Made by a program: the position numbers and the translations under genes. From a virus, in IMG/VR virus record IMGVR_UViG_3300038660_000221, positions 1 through 23,448 of that record: DNA of 23,448 nucleotides. One strand, given 5' to 3'. Below, one piece after another: positions 13,457 to 21,203 of this stretch. Within the stretch, counting starts at the first letter, position 1. Every line of letters begins with the position of its first letter. The notes under the pieces are model-generated. The model was not told the origin of the DNA. It searched no databases and saw only the letters and a program-made list of their open reading frames with translations.

Positions 13457-15498
13457 GCGCCGCCCTCACAATCGTCGAGGTCCAGCATCTCTGCACTGTC
13501 TGTTCCTGTGAAATCCACCGGCAGAAGGTTGTCCGCATAGGCGCGGAAGGATGCTTCGGTCACCGGTGTTTGTGGGAGATACTGGTAACCCAGCTTCTTC
13601 GCCACGCCCGCCGGGTCCCGGACCATTGCGACCGGGTCCGGGCGGTACAGGAAGGACACGCCGACGTAGCTGTCCCAGTTCTCCGCCAACCAATCGACGA
13701 TCTCTGTCACTTCATCCGGGCTGTAGTAGATGGTGATCGAGCAGTTGTGATCGACGTAGTTCTCTTGCAAGAGCTTGTAGCGCTCAAGCTGTGCGACAGC
13801 CGTTTCCTGATTGACCTCGACGGTGGTTCCGTCAACGTCAACCTTGTCGAAGTCCATGTTGTTGTACTCGACCGGGATCACGACCAGCATGGACTCGGCG
13901 TTGTTCGGCACGGGCTCAATGCGGTATCCCGCGTCCGTGCAAGCCTTCAACAATGGGTCCTTCAAAGGAATGATGACCCGGATTTCCAAGAACCGACCCA
14001 GCGGCAGGTGCGCCCCCGGCGCGACCTCATCCCCGATCAGGCCAAACACTTTCGACTGTGTTCCCGACGGCTTGATGGTGGTTACGAGTTGAGGACGAGG
14101 CGTCCCCAGTTCGTCAGCCATGCCGTTGGCCCCGTCCTGTGCGGCCTTACGAAGGTCCCGAAGTGCGTCTGCATCCTTGTGGAATTCCCAACCCACGATG
14201 CCGGTAAGCCCGACGCCGCACAGGCGGAGAAATTCATTCAGTTCGTGCCACGTGCGCTGCAAGACACCGTCGTCGAGATTGACGCAGGTCTGGCGGTAGT
14301 TGGCGCGTGCGACCAACCATGCCGCGCGGTGCAGCCCGTCTTCGTTCCCGTTGAACCGGTTGACGGCGATCTCGACAAGGTTACAGAACGACTTGTCGCC
14401 CAGCAGAATCTCGGCACAAGGGTTGACGCCTTTGAAGTACGGCGCGCGTTCTAGCGCCGCGAGTGCGTTGATGAAGCCCGGCTCGGAGCCGCCGCCCTTC
14501 TGGATGATCTTGAAGATTTTGTGCAGTTCGCGCTTGGTTGGCTTGTGGTAAAAAAGCAACGAATTGTTCGACATCGACCGGTGCCACTTACCGTTTTCGT
14601 TGTGATCTTTCTTCGCCAACGCGAAGTCTTCCCACTCGGGCTCGCCGTATGGGTACAGCGCGATCTCAGCGGAACGACGGCTGGACAGAATTGTTCCCAA
14701 CCAGTTCTCGATGTCGAGGATGTCGATTGCCGTCAGGAGCTTTCCTGCGGACTTGTTCATGACACCGACGATGCCTTCGAGGGCGATGACAAGTTGCCCG
14801 TCGCCAGACGAAATCCAACCGTACCCGGACAGGCGGTATCCTGCTGGACGAATTTCAGAGAGGTCGATGATCAGTTTTGTCGCGCGGCCTTTGAACGCCA
14901 AGAGCTTGCCGAACAGCTTTGCCCATGCTTCCGCACTGTCTCCGACCTTGATGGTCCAGACGCCAGTGATCTTGTCAAAAGTTTCAACGTTGTCTGCGTG
15001 CCCTTTGAGGGCCGGGTCCGAAATCGGATTGCCGTCGGCGTCATGCTCAAGGACTTTCGATGAGCGGATGATGTCGATCTCGTCGATGTGTTGCGTGAAG
15101 CCGTTGAGAACGCCGACATTTGCTTTGAACCCGACGCCGCAGCCTTGTAGCAAGAGCCAGATCGTGTCAACAACATCGTGAACGGTTTGCACTTCGCCGA
15201 AGGCACAGTTGAACTGTGACGCTTCGCGAGACTTGGCGATGTCTGTGCCACCAAGCCACCGGGTCCGCCCGGATACGGTGACCTTGCGGTCCATGAAAAG
15301 ATCGTAGAGTTCTTCGAGTTCCGCCTTCTGCATCAGGTCGAGAGGGGCGTTCTGTGCTCGTTCCCACAGCCATGTCTGGTGTTCGATAACACGCCGCCAT
15401 GCTTGCTCGGGAGTTTCAAATTCTGTACCATTGGCATTCAGGGGGCGAAGGTAGGTGCGGCGCTCAACGATTTGAGCGAGTACGCTTTGTTGCGTCAT
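13441..15498 (-). CDS. nrdJ: class II (adenosylcobalamin-dependent) ribonucleoside-triphosphate reductase
   Basis: 685 residues from ATG 15498, supported by GGAG about 8 nt upstream; an in-frame ATG at 15588 gives an implausible Cys-rich leader. It reduces ribonucleoside triphosphates to dNTPs. NPCAEILL (Cys361, Glu363) with Cys372 eleven residues on, and a C-terminal C-EGGA-C pair (677/682), reproduce the spacing of the Lactobacillus leichmannii-type monomeric enzyme (radical cysteine, its Glu and the redox pair). FNCAF (Cys98) is the likely partner cysteine. Somewhat shorter than the ~740-residue prototype. No small-subunit or activase gene is needed. It implies the phage relies on host B12. 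Monomeric, oxygen-independent class II enzymes are common in roseophages. Confidence 0.93.
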   Translation of the reverse strand: MTQQSVLAQIVERRTYLRPLNANGTEFETPEQAWRRVIEHQTWLWERAQNAPLDLMQKAELEELYDLFMDRKVTVSGRTRWLGGTDIAKSREASQFNCAFGEVQTVHDVVDTIWLLLQGCGVGFKANVGVLNGFTQHIDEIDIIRSSKVLEHDADGNPISDPALKGHADNVETFDKITGVWTIKVGDSAEAWAKLFGKLLAFKGRATKLIIDLSEIRPAGYRLSGYGWISSGDGQLVIALEGIVGVMNKSAGKLLTAIDILDIENWLGTILSSRRSAEIALYPYGEPEWEDFALAKKDHNENGKWHRSMSNNSLLFYHKPTKRELHKIFKIIQKGGGSEPGFINALAALERAPYFKGVNPCAEILLGDKSFCNLVEIAVNRFNGNEDGLHRAAWLVARANYRQTCVNLDDGVLQRTWHELNEFLRLCGVGLTGIVGWEFHKDADALRDLRKAAQDGANGMADELGTPRPQLVTTIKPSGTQSKVFGLIGDEVAPGAHLPLGRFLEIRVIIPLKDPLLKACTDAGYRIEPVPNNAESMLVVIPVEYNNMDFDKVDVDGTTVEVNQETAVAQLERYKLLQENYVDHNCSITIYYSPDEVTEIVDWLAENWDSYVGVSFLYRPDPVAMVRDPAGVAKKLGYQYLPQTPVTEASFRAYADNLLPVDFTGTDSAEMLDLDDCEGGACPIR

Positions 15499-15605
15499 TC
15501 TTATGTCTCCAAGACAAAAAGGGACATGCACGCAAGGGAAGCATTTCGCTTGCGCAGCGATGTGATTACAGGAGTTTTGGGAGTCCATGCATTGGACGTC
15601 TCAGC

Positions 15606-15634
15606 ACCATAGCGGATGTGCCTTTTCGTGTCAA
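15606..15634 (-). promoter_or_regulatory. promoter for the RNR-glutaredoxin-dUTPase unit
   Basis: On the minus strand TTGACA (15634-15629) is followed after 17 nt by TATGGT (15611-15606; 4 of 6 -10 matches). A second TTGACA occurs at 15651-15646 but has no fitting -10. The leader to the RNR start would be about 100 nt and contains a small hairpin TCGCT-tgcgc-AGCGA (15546-15560). The 172-nt gap between the HTH gene and RNR holds no ORF of note. Confidence 0.55.
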
Positions 15635-15650
15635 TGCGGATACCCTGTCA

Positions 15651-15664
15651 AGACCATGCGGTCT
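15651..15664. promoter_or_regulatory. 14-nt palindrome, possible operator
   Basis: AGACC-atgc-GGTCT is a perfect 5-bp inverted repeat touching the upstream TTGACA and lying 6 nt downstream of the HTH gene stop. There is no T tract, so an operator is more likely than a terminator. Its centre CATGCGGT also occurs at 1645-1652 inside the other good promoter. Confidence 0.35.
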
Positions 15665-15670
15665 CTAAAT

Positions 15671-16024
15671 TTATTCTTCGTCCTTGAATTTTAGCCCAGC
15701 CGCATGGATCACGGCGCGCGATGATGCGTGCCGCCCGTCGAGCACGTAACCAACGTGACGCTTCTCTGTGAGGCGGTCACCGAGGATTTTGAAAGCCCGC
15801 TCCATGATGGTCATACCGTCGTCTGGCTCGGCGATGATTTCACCAAGTCGTGACAAGTGTGACGGTTCTTTGTAGCGTACCTGTTTGCTCGGTCGCGGGA
15901 TGTTGAGTTCCTTGATCCAGCGCCGTACGGTGGTGAGACTCACATCGTAGTGTTCTGCAATCTGCTCGCGTGTGAGGCCTTGCTTTTCGCGCAAGTCTAT
16001 GATTTCTTCACGAGTCGGTGTCAT
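15671..16024 (-). CDS. helix-turn-helix DNA-binding protein
   Basis: 117 residues, overlapping the upstream gene by 17 nt. An N-terminal helix-turn-helix is plain at about residues 17-41: LTREQIAEHYDVSLTTVRRW, the pattern of homeodomain-like/resolvase-type HTHs. The C-terminal half (GYVLDGRHASSRAVIHAAG) is not recognised and may bind DNA or oligomerise. It is immediately upstream of the RNR promoter, so it could regulate that unit, or guide early-to-late switching. This regulatory target is inference. Confidence 0.7.
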   Translation of the reverse strand: MTPTREEIIDLREKQGLTREQIAEHYDVSLTTVRRWIKELNIPRPSKQVRYKEPSHLSRLGEIIAEPDDGMTIMERAFKILGDRLTEKRHVGYVLDGRHASSRAVIHAAGLKFKDEE

Positions 16025-16271
16025 CGTTTTTCTTTTCCTGAAACGCGGCCAATACGCAGTCTTCCGGCGCTCGGCCTTCGCTGATACCCTTGAGGGCAGC
16101 TTGGCCCGCTCGCGCGAGCATGCCGTTGTTGAACATGGCTTTGGTTGCCATCGCCAAAATCACAGCGGGTGTGGGTTTATCGTAGGATACTTCGTCCTTC
16201 GAAAAGTCAATGTCGGATTCCATGGAAACGCTTTGGGCACCATGATCCATGAAAGTGATCTTCGCCTTCAT
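16008..16271 (-). CDS. hypothetical protein, 87 residues
   Basis: The ATG overlaps the upstream stop (ATGA) and AAAGGTG lies 8 nt before it. The N-terminus is beta-like (KAKITFMDHG), the middle a predicted helix (PAVILAMATKAMFNNGMLARAG) and the end acidic (EKKNDDTDS). No family was recognised. It sits between two other small unknowns and the HTH protein. The overlaps on both sides support it as a translated early gene. Confidence 0.6.
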   Translation of the reverse strand: MKAKITFMDHGAQSVSMESDIDFSKDEVSYDKPTPAVILAMATKAMFNNGMLARAGQAALKGISEGRAPEDCVLAAFQEKKNDDTDS

Positions 16272-16576
16272 GAGAGGAACACCTTTACGACTTGATCTCG
16301 CAGATCATCGTTCACGAAATCACAAGGGGTGTGCGTCAATGCTTTCCACGTCTTCGCCGCTTTGAGCAGTGATGAAATCACATGGGACTCGACAATCTGT
16401 TCGAAGTGAGGAAGGTTCTTGTCGATGTCAACGCGGATGCTGAACACCTCTTCCTTACCACATTTGGTACGCACAGGGACGTCACAACGGACAGAGTGGC
16501 AAATGTCATCGTGTACGCGCAGGACAGTGGTTTCGCCCACCACCTGCGCATTCCGGTAATCAGTTTCCGAAGTCAT
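16268..16576 (-). CDS. hypothetical protein, 102 residues
   Basis: The start at 16576 lies in the last codons of thyX (17 nt overlap), with GGGAGG 6 nt upstream, so the start is well supported. It ends ATGA with the next gene. The first half has scattered cysteines and beta-like alternation (VLRVHDDICHSVRC); the second half looks helical (EQIVESHVISSLLKAAKTW). No domain or catalytic motif was identified. Confidence 0.6.
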   Translation of the reverse strand: MTSETDYRNAQVVGETTVLRVHDDICHSVRCDVPVRTKCGKEEVFSIRVDIDKNLPHFEQIVESHVISSLLKAAKTWKALTHTPCDFVNDDLRDQVVKVFLS

Positions 16577-17528
16577 TCAGACCCTCCCAAGAATCCTGAC
16601 ACTCGCCGGGGAGCATCTTGCGGAATTGCTTCCATCCGCCGGTCAGGTTGCCAGCGAGGTGCGGGCTGGACCATTCTGCCAGTTCCGCCGCGTTCCAGAT
16701 CGGGCTGTCTGGGGTTGCTTGGTGTTCCGCCGGTGACGCGTGCAGGGGCACAGAGCCAACCAGACGCTCGTACAGGGCCAAGTCCTTCGATAGTTGTGGG
16801 TGCTCACCATCGTGCGTCAGGTAGCTCACACGGGCGCAGCGGGAGACGCTGGCCTTGATCAGGTCATCGAGAGACAGCGGAATTGGATCGTGAAGAAGGT
16901 TTTCTTTGCTGTACAGGAATTGCAGTTCATCCGGTTGGATGTAGGGCAGGTGCCATTCGCCTTCGCGAAGCTCGGTCGGGGTCGATGCTTGCATTGCCTC
17001 AAACATGACATCTGCCAGAACCTTGATCTCCGGTTGGGCGTCTGGGTGGCGACGGAGAGCAAAGAAGTTGTCGTACTGCGTCGAGGTGCAGACCACGGAG
17101 ATGTGTGAGAACGGTTCAAGGATGCGATTGACCGCCTGCTTGTGGTAACCGGCTTCGACGAACGCGCGGGCAGCCTCGACTGCTTTGAAACCGGCGTGTG
17201 TCCAAGCACCCTCAGCGTCCGCTTTGAGCGGCTTGTCCAGCCCGTCATGACGCCACCAACTCGGCAAATGAACGAGAGTGTTGTTTTCTTCTTCCGCCTG
17301 CATGCCGCGCTGGTTCTTGCCCCAGTGGATGGGCATCGCCATGTCTTCCAGCAGCATGTCGATCTGCTTCTCGACCGGGATTGCCCGCGACGAGGATGCG
17401 TTCCGGCTGAACTGCCGGTGCGTCATGAATTCCGCATGGATGAAGCGCGGGTAGCGCAACTGGAATGTGGTTAGGCGGCGAGCCTTGCCGCTGGTGCTGT
17501 CGGCGATTACTTTTGCTTCAATTGACAT
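16560..17528 (-). CDS. thyX: flavin-dependent thymidylate synthase ThyX
   Basis: 322 residues from ATG 17528 (an earlier in-frame ATG at 17615 adds an unlikely basic leader). It makes dTMP from dUMP with FAD, methylenetetrahydrofolate and NADPH. The ThyX signature RHRxxSxNxxSxR appears as THRQFSRNASSSR (36-48): His37, Arg38, Ser41, Asn43, Ser46 and Arg48 are kept, while the first Arg is Thr36. I recall this variant in other phage ThyX proteins. Long for ThyX (many are 220-260), with extra C-terminal sequence. Together with dUTPase and RNR it completes dTTP synthesis. Confidence 0.92.
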   Translation of the reverse strand: MSIEAKVIADSTSGKARRLTTFQLRYPRFIHAEFMTHRQFSRNASSSRAIPVEKQIDMLLEDMAMPIHWGKNQRGMQAEEENNTLVHLPSWWRHDGLDKPLKADAEGAWTHAGFKAVEAARAFVEAGYHKQAVNRILEPFSHISVVCTSTQYDNFFALRRHPDAQPEIKVLADVMFEAMQASTPTELREGEWHLPYIQPDELQFLYSKENLLHDPIPLSLDDLIKASVSRCARVSYLTHDGEHPQLSKDLALYERLVGSVPLHASPAEHQATPDSPIWNAAELAEWSSPHLAGNLTGGWKQFRKMLPGECQDSWEGLNDFGN

Positions 17529-17787
17529 CTTCGGTTCTTTCCTTCGGTGTTCCGCGCCCGTCTCCGGTGCGCTCCCAGTTTTGTTCAGTTTGCCAGCGAC
17601 GCCCGCAAAGGCCACACTTGTGTTCGGCCCAGTAGCTGTCCTGTCCTCGGTCCCAGTTTCCGGTGTCTCCCTTGTTCACGGTCTCGCGAACTACCAACGG
17701 GTGACTGCACTGTTTCTGGATCAGGATGATGCGGTCGTGGATTGCGTCAGCCTCAGCTTCCAGCCGTTCAACTATCGTCTGTTGCAT
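17518..17787 (-). CDS. small CSH/CxxC zinc-finger-like protein, copy 2
   Basis: 89 residues from ATG 17787 with GGAG 8 nt upstream. A short N-terminal helix (QQTIVERLEAEADAIHDRII) leads to QCSHPLV. A linker follows, then HKCGLCGRRW. The four likely metal ligands (Cys/His of CSH and CGLC) suggest a small zinc ribbon. It is a paralog of the next gene to the right, with matching order of helix, CSHP, CGLCG and Trp. The C-terminal tail is charged. The 20-nt and 11-nt overlaps with its neighbours imply coupled translation. Role unknown; it may bind nucleic acid or protein. Confidence 0.62.
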   Translation of the reverse strand: MQQTIVERLEAEADAIHDRIILIQKQCSHPLVVRETVNKGDTGNWDRGQDSYWAEHKCGLCGRRWQTEQNWERTGDGRGTPKERTEDVN

Positions 17788-18019
17788 TGTCCTCACTCCA
17801 TTCGTGTCCGCACAGGCCGCAGGTGTAGACAGTGGTCTTGACCCAGTTGTCCACCATGCAGCCGACGTACCCATCGTCGCTGTCTTCATAGACACGATCA
17901 TTGCGACCGCCCTCACGGGCGTAACGTCCCGCCTCGGGATGTGAGCACTCTTCCTGAATTGCCAAGACGAGCTTCCGGGCAGCTTCCATCTGCGCGTAGG
18001 TTTCTGCGATCACACTCAT
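17768..18019 (-). CDS. small CSH/CxxC zinc-finger-like protein, copy 1
   Basis: 83 residues from ATG 18019 (GGAGA 6 nt upstream; overlap ATGA with the preceding gene). N-terminal helix AQMEAARKLVLAIQEECSHPEAG, an acidic linker with EDSDDGYVGCM, then VYTCGLCGHEW. It shares the CSHP...CGLCG...W frame with the gene to its left, so they are tandem duplicates that have diverged strongly. Similar zinc-binding small proteins occur in many phages without known function. Confidence 0.62.
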   Translation of the reverse strand: MSVIAETYAQMEAARKLVLAIQEECSHPEAGRYAREGGRNDRVYEDSDDGYVGCMVDNWVKTTVYTCGLCGHEWSEDNATDDS

Positions 18020-18486
18020 GCCATCTCTCCGCGTTTTCCTGCATTGCGCAGCATCGAAACCACCAGACCCCACGACGGTTGATCCTTGTCGCGCTTTGGC
18101 GCTTGGATCACGGTGCGCACCTTGAGGTACGGTTCGCCGCGCGGGGTTGTCGTCCACTCAATTTCCATGAGCCCGGCCCAGTCCGGGACCTCTTCGTGCG
18201 GGATCACACCCTTCGGCGCGATGTACCAGAAGTGGTCCGAGTACAGACGTGCTCCGCGTTGTTTGCGGTGATTGTCCCGCCGGAAGTCTGCACGGCTCAC
18301 CTTGATCTCGTACGCGGTGCACCGGTTGCCTGTTGAAGGCGCGATGTTCATCGCCAGAAAGTCAACACGACCTTCAAGCTCGAAGCCTGACGACAAGCGC
18401 AGGTCAACAAAGCAGAAGTCTTTCGCGTGCTTCTTCAACAGAACGTCTTCGATGTCGCCCGTTACTATGGTGTCATTTCGATACAT
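18016..18486 (-). CDS. MmcB-like PD-(D/E)XK family protein
   Basis: 156 residues; the ATG overlaps the previous stop by one base (TGATG). The core motif is RVDFLAM (Asp42), then YEIKVSRADFRRD (Glu60-x-Lys62), then LYSDHFWYIAPKG. This order and spacing is that of the MmcB/DUF8-type branch of the PD-(D/E)XK nuclease fold, in which a SRADF segment follows the E-x-K. Catalytic residues seem intact. It may act in DNA repair or in processing host or phage DNA; the substrate is not apparent. It lies between nucleotide-metabolism and zinc-finger genes. Confidence 0.7.
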   Translation of the reverse strand: MYRNDTIVTGDIEDVLLKKHAKDFCFVDLRLSSGFELEGRVDFLAMNIAPSTGNRCTAYEIKVSRADFRRDNHRKQRGARLYSDHFWYIAPKGVIPHEEVPDWAGLMEIEWTTTPRGEPYLKVRTVIQAPKRDKDQPSWGLVVSMLRNAGKRGEMA

Positions 18487-19175
18487 CAGGCGTTGGCGTG
18501 GTTCGGTCGCCCACCACCGGTGAGGTGCGGTGCGCCCTTGAAGTCGAGACTGCGGTCGCGGTGATCATTTGGCACATCCTTCTGAGGGTGATGACCAGTG
18601 ATCTGCAAGCCCATCGACACGTAGTCGTAGACAGCGTTGCGCAGGTCCTGAATTGTTCCGTCGTTCTCGATGTCCAAGTCTGTCGGCACTTCATTGATGG
18701 ACGTCTCGGAGATGTGTGCCGATGCGCCATCGTTCACGGCGTCAGCCGTGGGCCGTGTGATGCGGTACTTGATTGCGTCAAGATTGTCGAGCGTCTTTCC
18801 CTCGTGCAGGAACCGGTAGTCGGAGCACGCGATGCGATCACCAAGATTCCCGCTCTGCACGGCTTTGGTGAACATGTTCGACCAGAGGTCTTGGTTGATC
18901 AGGTCACGCCATTCGGTGCCCAGCGTCTGCATGGCGTAGCGCGGTGTCTTGCCCATGAGCCAGTCACACGGCTCTTCTTTCAGGTCGCCCTCGATCTTGC
19001 GCTCGATGGTTTCGTCATCGACGCCACACGTCCGGTACATTGCCCGGAGCATGTTCTTGAGAGGATCAGCGAACTTCAATTCGTGGAAGTCCAGCTTGTC
19101 GATCAGTACCTTGACGGCTTCGGACTTGCCGCTGCCGCGCTTGCCTGTGAATGCTACTACGATTGGTTGTGCCAT
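18486..19175 (-). CDS. deoxynucleoside monophosphate kinase
   Basis: 229 residues from ATG 19175, with AGGTGA 5 nt upstream; an earlier in-frame ATG at 19226 would run through the promoter region. Walker A GKRGSGKSE is at 11-19. Phage-type dNMP kinase segments follow: LKFADPLK, GKTPRYAMQTLGTEWRD and NQDLWSN. It phosphorylates dNMPs to dNDPs with ATP. The C-terminus after about 195 is His/Asp-rich and probably disordered. It follows a promoter-like sequence and leads a unit that includes ThyX. Confidence 0.85.
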   Translation of the reverse strand: MAQPIVVAFTGKRGSGKSEAVKVLIDKLDFHELKFADPLKNMLRAMYRTCGVDDETIERKIEGDLKEEPCDWLMGKTPRYAMQTLGTEWRDLINQDLWSNMFTKAVQSGNLGDRIACSDYRFLHEGKTLDNLDAIKYRITRPTADAVNDGASAHISETSINEVPTDLDIENDGTIQDLRNAVYDYVSMGLQITGHHPQKDVPNDHRDRSLDFKGAPHLTGGGRPNHANA

Positions 19176-19196
19176 GAAATCACCTTTTGTCACACG

Positions 19197-19226
19197 TGTA
19201 TAACCCCCGAAGGGTTTGTTTGTCAA
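19197..19226 (-). promoter_or_regulatory. promoter-like sequence with inverted repeat before dNMP kinase
   Basis: On the minus strand TTGACA (19226-19221) is followed after 18 nt by TATACA (19202-19197). An inverted repeat AACCC-ccgaa-GGGTT (19202-19216, + strand reading) fills the spacer and could be an operator or a weak terminator of the upstream gene. Confidence 0.5.
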
Positions 19227-19228
19227 GC

Positions 19229-19441
19229 TTAATCTGCTACGAGAATGAAGAGGAACATGTCGCCAGCCTCAACCATCCGCATGTCACCGCCGTTGTAGAC
19301 ATACTCGTATGCCTCCGTGACGTCGAACGTTTCTTGTCCGTGCTCATTGAACATGTTCTCAACCGGGCGGTCGGTCTCGCCGCCGCGCCGGATGATGATG
19401 TCCCATGTGCGGGTGCCGTCGGGTCCTTTGATGTCGATCAT
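19229..19441 (-). CDS. hypothetical protein, 70 residues
   Basis: The start at 19441 overlaps the helicase stop by four bases (ATGA), so the longer frame reaching 19552 is not needed. The product begins MIDIKGPDGTRTWDIIIRRG and ends AGDMFLFILVAD. It is small, acidic and beta-rich by eye, and no family was recognised. It is the last gene before a promoter-like gap, so it likely closes the helicase unit. Confidence 0.55.
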   Translation of the reverse strand: MIDIKGPDGTRTWDIIIRRGGETDRPVENMFNEHGQETFDVTEAYEYVYNGGDMRMVEAGDMFLFILVAD

Positions 19442-20859
19442 GTCACTACCACCGTAAGTTCTTTGGCTGCGCGGGTGACCCCGGTGTACAGCCAGCGTTG
19501 CCCCTCGCCCCGGAAGACTCCACTCTCGTCGTGCAGAACAACATTGTCCCACTCGGAGCCTTGGGATTTGTGTACCGTCAGCACGTGTCCGAAGTCGATC
19601 TGTTCACACTGCTTCTTCGCGGCGAACGCAAGCTTCGGCGGCGCGGAGTACGCGTTCTGCTTCCGGTACATGTGCTCTTCGAAGATTGCTTGCGCACCTT
19701 CGAGATCGTATTGGACACCGTTCGCGTCGTCGTCAAAGATGGTCATCTCAAGACGGGCGTTGCCTTTTTGCAACACACCGATATCGGTGCCACAGCGAAC
19801 GATTGATCCGTTAACCAGCGAAGGATATTTCTGCGAGTTTTTGACGATCAGCAACGGCTCATCCATCATCGGGCCGGTCTCAGTGATACCCAGAGCTTCT
19901 CGAATCTTCTTGGTCAACCGCCAGCGAGTCTTGTGCGTTCCACACAGCACCATGGCTTCTCGGTCCATGTCGAGTGTGACATTATCGTCACGGCGACTGA
20001 TGACCCGCACCCCGTCCCCGTAATCCCCAATCTCAAGCTCTTTGCCCTCTCGGGCCATGGTCGCCAGATGGATGATGGGATTGTCCGCAGCTTGCCGGTG
20101 AATCTCGGTCAAGAACACGTCCGGGTTCTCAAGGTTGAACCCCCACTTCCCGGCGACGGGTGGAAGCTGTCCGGGGTCACCGATTGCCAGCACGGGCTTC
20201 CCGAACGACGCGAGGTCGGTGGCAAGGTCCATGTCAACCATCGACGTCTCATCGACACAGAACAGGCGGATGTCGGAATCCAACTGGTCCGGGTGCTTCA
20301 ATGCAAACGACGGACCATCTGAATGTTGCAGTTCGTCCAGCGCCGCTTCAAGGTCCGAGTCCAGACGATCCAGCTTCTTCGTGATCTCTTGCGCGGACAT
20401 GTTATATCCGGGGCTGCCATCTGGTAGACGGTCGGCGTAGTCGTCGTTGAATGCAGTTTCGATGCGCCACTCTAGGTGGGCTTCGAGTTGCTCGATCTTG
20501 TGCTGGATAGCGTCCGCACGCTGTCTCTTCGGAGTGTAGATGGCACTGTGGATAGTGGTCGCGCCCCGGTCCCAGCCGTCAGCACGCAGCTTATCAGACA
20601 GGACCTTCGCGGCTTTGCCTGTCGGGGCCATGAAGCCCACTTCCTCTGGCTTTAGGCCGAGCTTTTCGATCATCGCCGCAACGCATGTGGATTTACCGGA
20701 ACCGGCATATCCGCAGAACGTGAACGACTGTCCATTTGTGAGGTGGTTCGATCCAAAAGAACGCCGCTCAAAATCAGAGCGCCGCCGATTGGCTTCTTGA
20801 TACCATTCGGCGACTTCTTTGACAGCGGAGAACTGGTGATCGGTCAGGGTGACCGCCAT
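19438..20859 (-). CDS. RecD/Dda-type SF1B DNA helicase
   Basis: 473 residues; ATG follows AAGG by 8 nt. All SF1 motifs are present: Walker A GYAGSGKST (50-58), motif Ia APTGKAAK (78-85), motif II VDETSMVD (202-209), motif III GDPGQLPP (227-234), arginine-containing EIHRQ (252-256), motif V TVHKSQGSEWD (428-438) and motif VI YTGVTRA (458-464). Order and length match RecD2/Dda-like 5'-3' helicases used by phages in replication or recombination. A helical insertion separates motifs Ia and II (about 110-195). Neighbouring exonuclease and possible ssDNA-binding genes suggest a recombination/replication module. Confidence 0.92.
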   Translation of the reverse strand: MAVTLTDHQFSAVKEVAEWYQEANRRRSDFERRSFGSNHLTNGQSFTFCGYAGSGKSTCVAAMIEKLGLKPEEVGFMAPTGKAAKVLSDKLRADGWDRGATTIHSAIYTPKRQRADAIQHKIEQLEAHLEWRIETAFNDDYADRLPDGSPGYNMSAQEITKKLDRLDSDLEAALDELQHSDGPSFALKHPDQLDSDIRLFCVDETSMVDMDLATDLASFGKPVLAIGDPGQLPPVAGKWGFNLENPDVFLTEIHRQAADNPIIHLATMAREGKELEIGDYGDGVRVISRRDDNVTLDMDREAMVLCGTHKTRWRLTKKIREALGITETGPMMDEPLLIVKNSQKYPSLVNGSIVRCGTDIGVLQKGNARLEMTIFDDDANGVQYDLEGAQAIFEEHMYRKQNAYSAPPKLAFAAKKQCEQIDFGHVLTVHKSQGSEWDNVVLHDESGVFRGEGQRWLYTGVTRAAKELTVVVT

Positions 20860-20862
20860 GTT

Positions 20863-21186
20863 TTATGCCTTATTCTGAGTGTGCCCGGCGTTCGCCTTCT
20901 GTGCAGGCTTCATCGAACCAACGTCAGGAACGTCGGGGGACAGCAATGCGTCAAGCTTTTCGAGCAGGCGTGTTGCGGCGACGTCTTCGGACGTGGCAGC
21001 GTTGATCACGGTGGACTCAGCTTTCTCGGTCGTTTCCAGCGCGCGGCGCGCGGTGTCGATCTTTGACTGGGCGTCGGATGCTTTCTTCTTCTGCGCAGAG
21101 CGTACCGCTTTCAGGTTCTCTTGCACTTTCTTGAAAGGCGCGATAGCCTGTTCAACGGTTGTCGGGGTCGGGGAAAAAACGCTCAT
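20863..21186 (-). CDS. coiled-coil hypothetical protein
   Basis: 107 residues with GGAG 6 nt before ATG. The middle (about 12-85) is highly charged with heptad-like hydrophobics (VQENLKAVRSAQKKKASDAQ), so probably a coiled coil. The C-terminus is short and polar (AQKANAGHTQNKA). No known domain. It lies 3 nt from the helicase gene and after a promoter-like region with a strong palindrome. It could be a structural partner of the helicase or of the upstream DNA-binding candidate, but this is unsupported by motifs. Confidence 0.6.
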   Translation of the reverse strand: MSVFSPTPTTVEQAIAPFKKVQENLKAVRSAQKKKASDAQSKIDTARRALETTEKAESTVINAATSEDVAATRLLEKLDALLSPDVPDVGSMKPAQKANAGHTQNKA

Positions 21187-21203
21187 TTCGGTCTCCGGTA
21201 AGG

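Noticed and set aside
15499-15605. Cobalamin riboswitch before the B12-dependent RNR
   Set aside because: The leader is only about 100 nt and I could not find the conserved B12-box or a suitable fold; only a 5-bp hairpin is seen.
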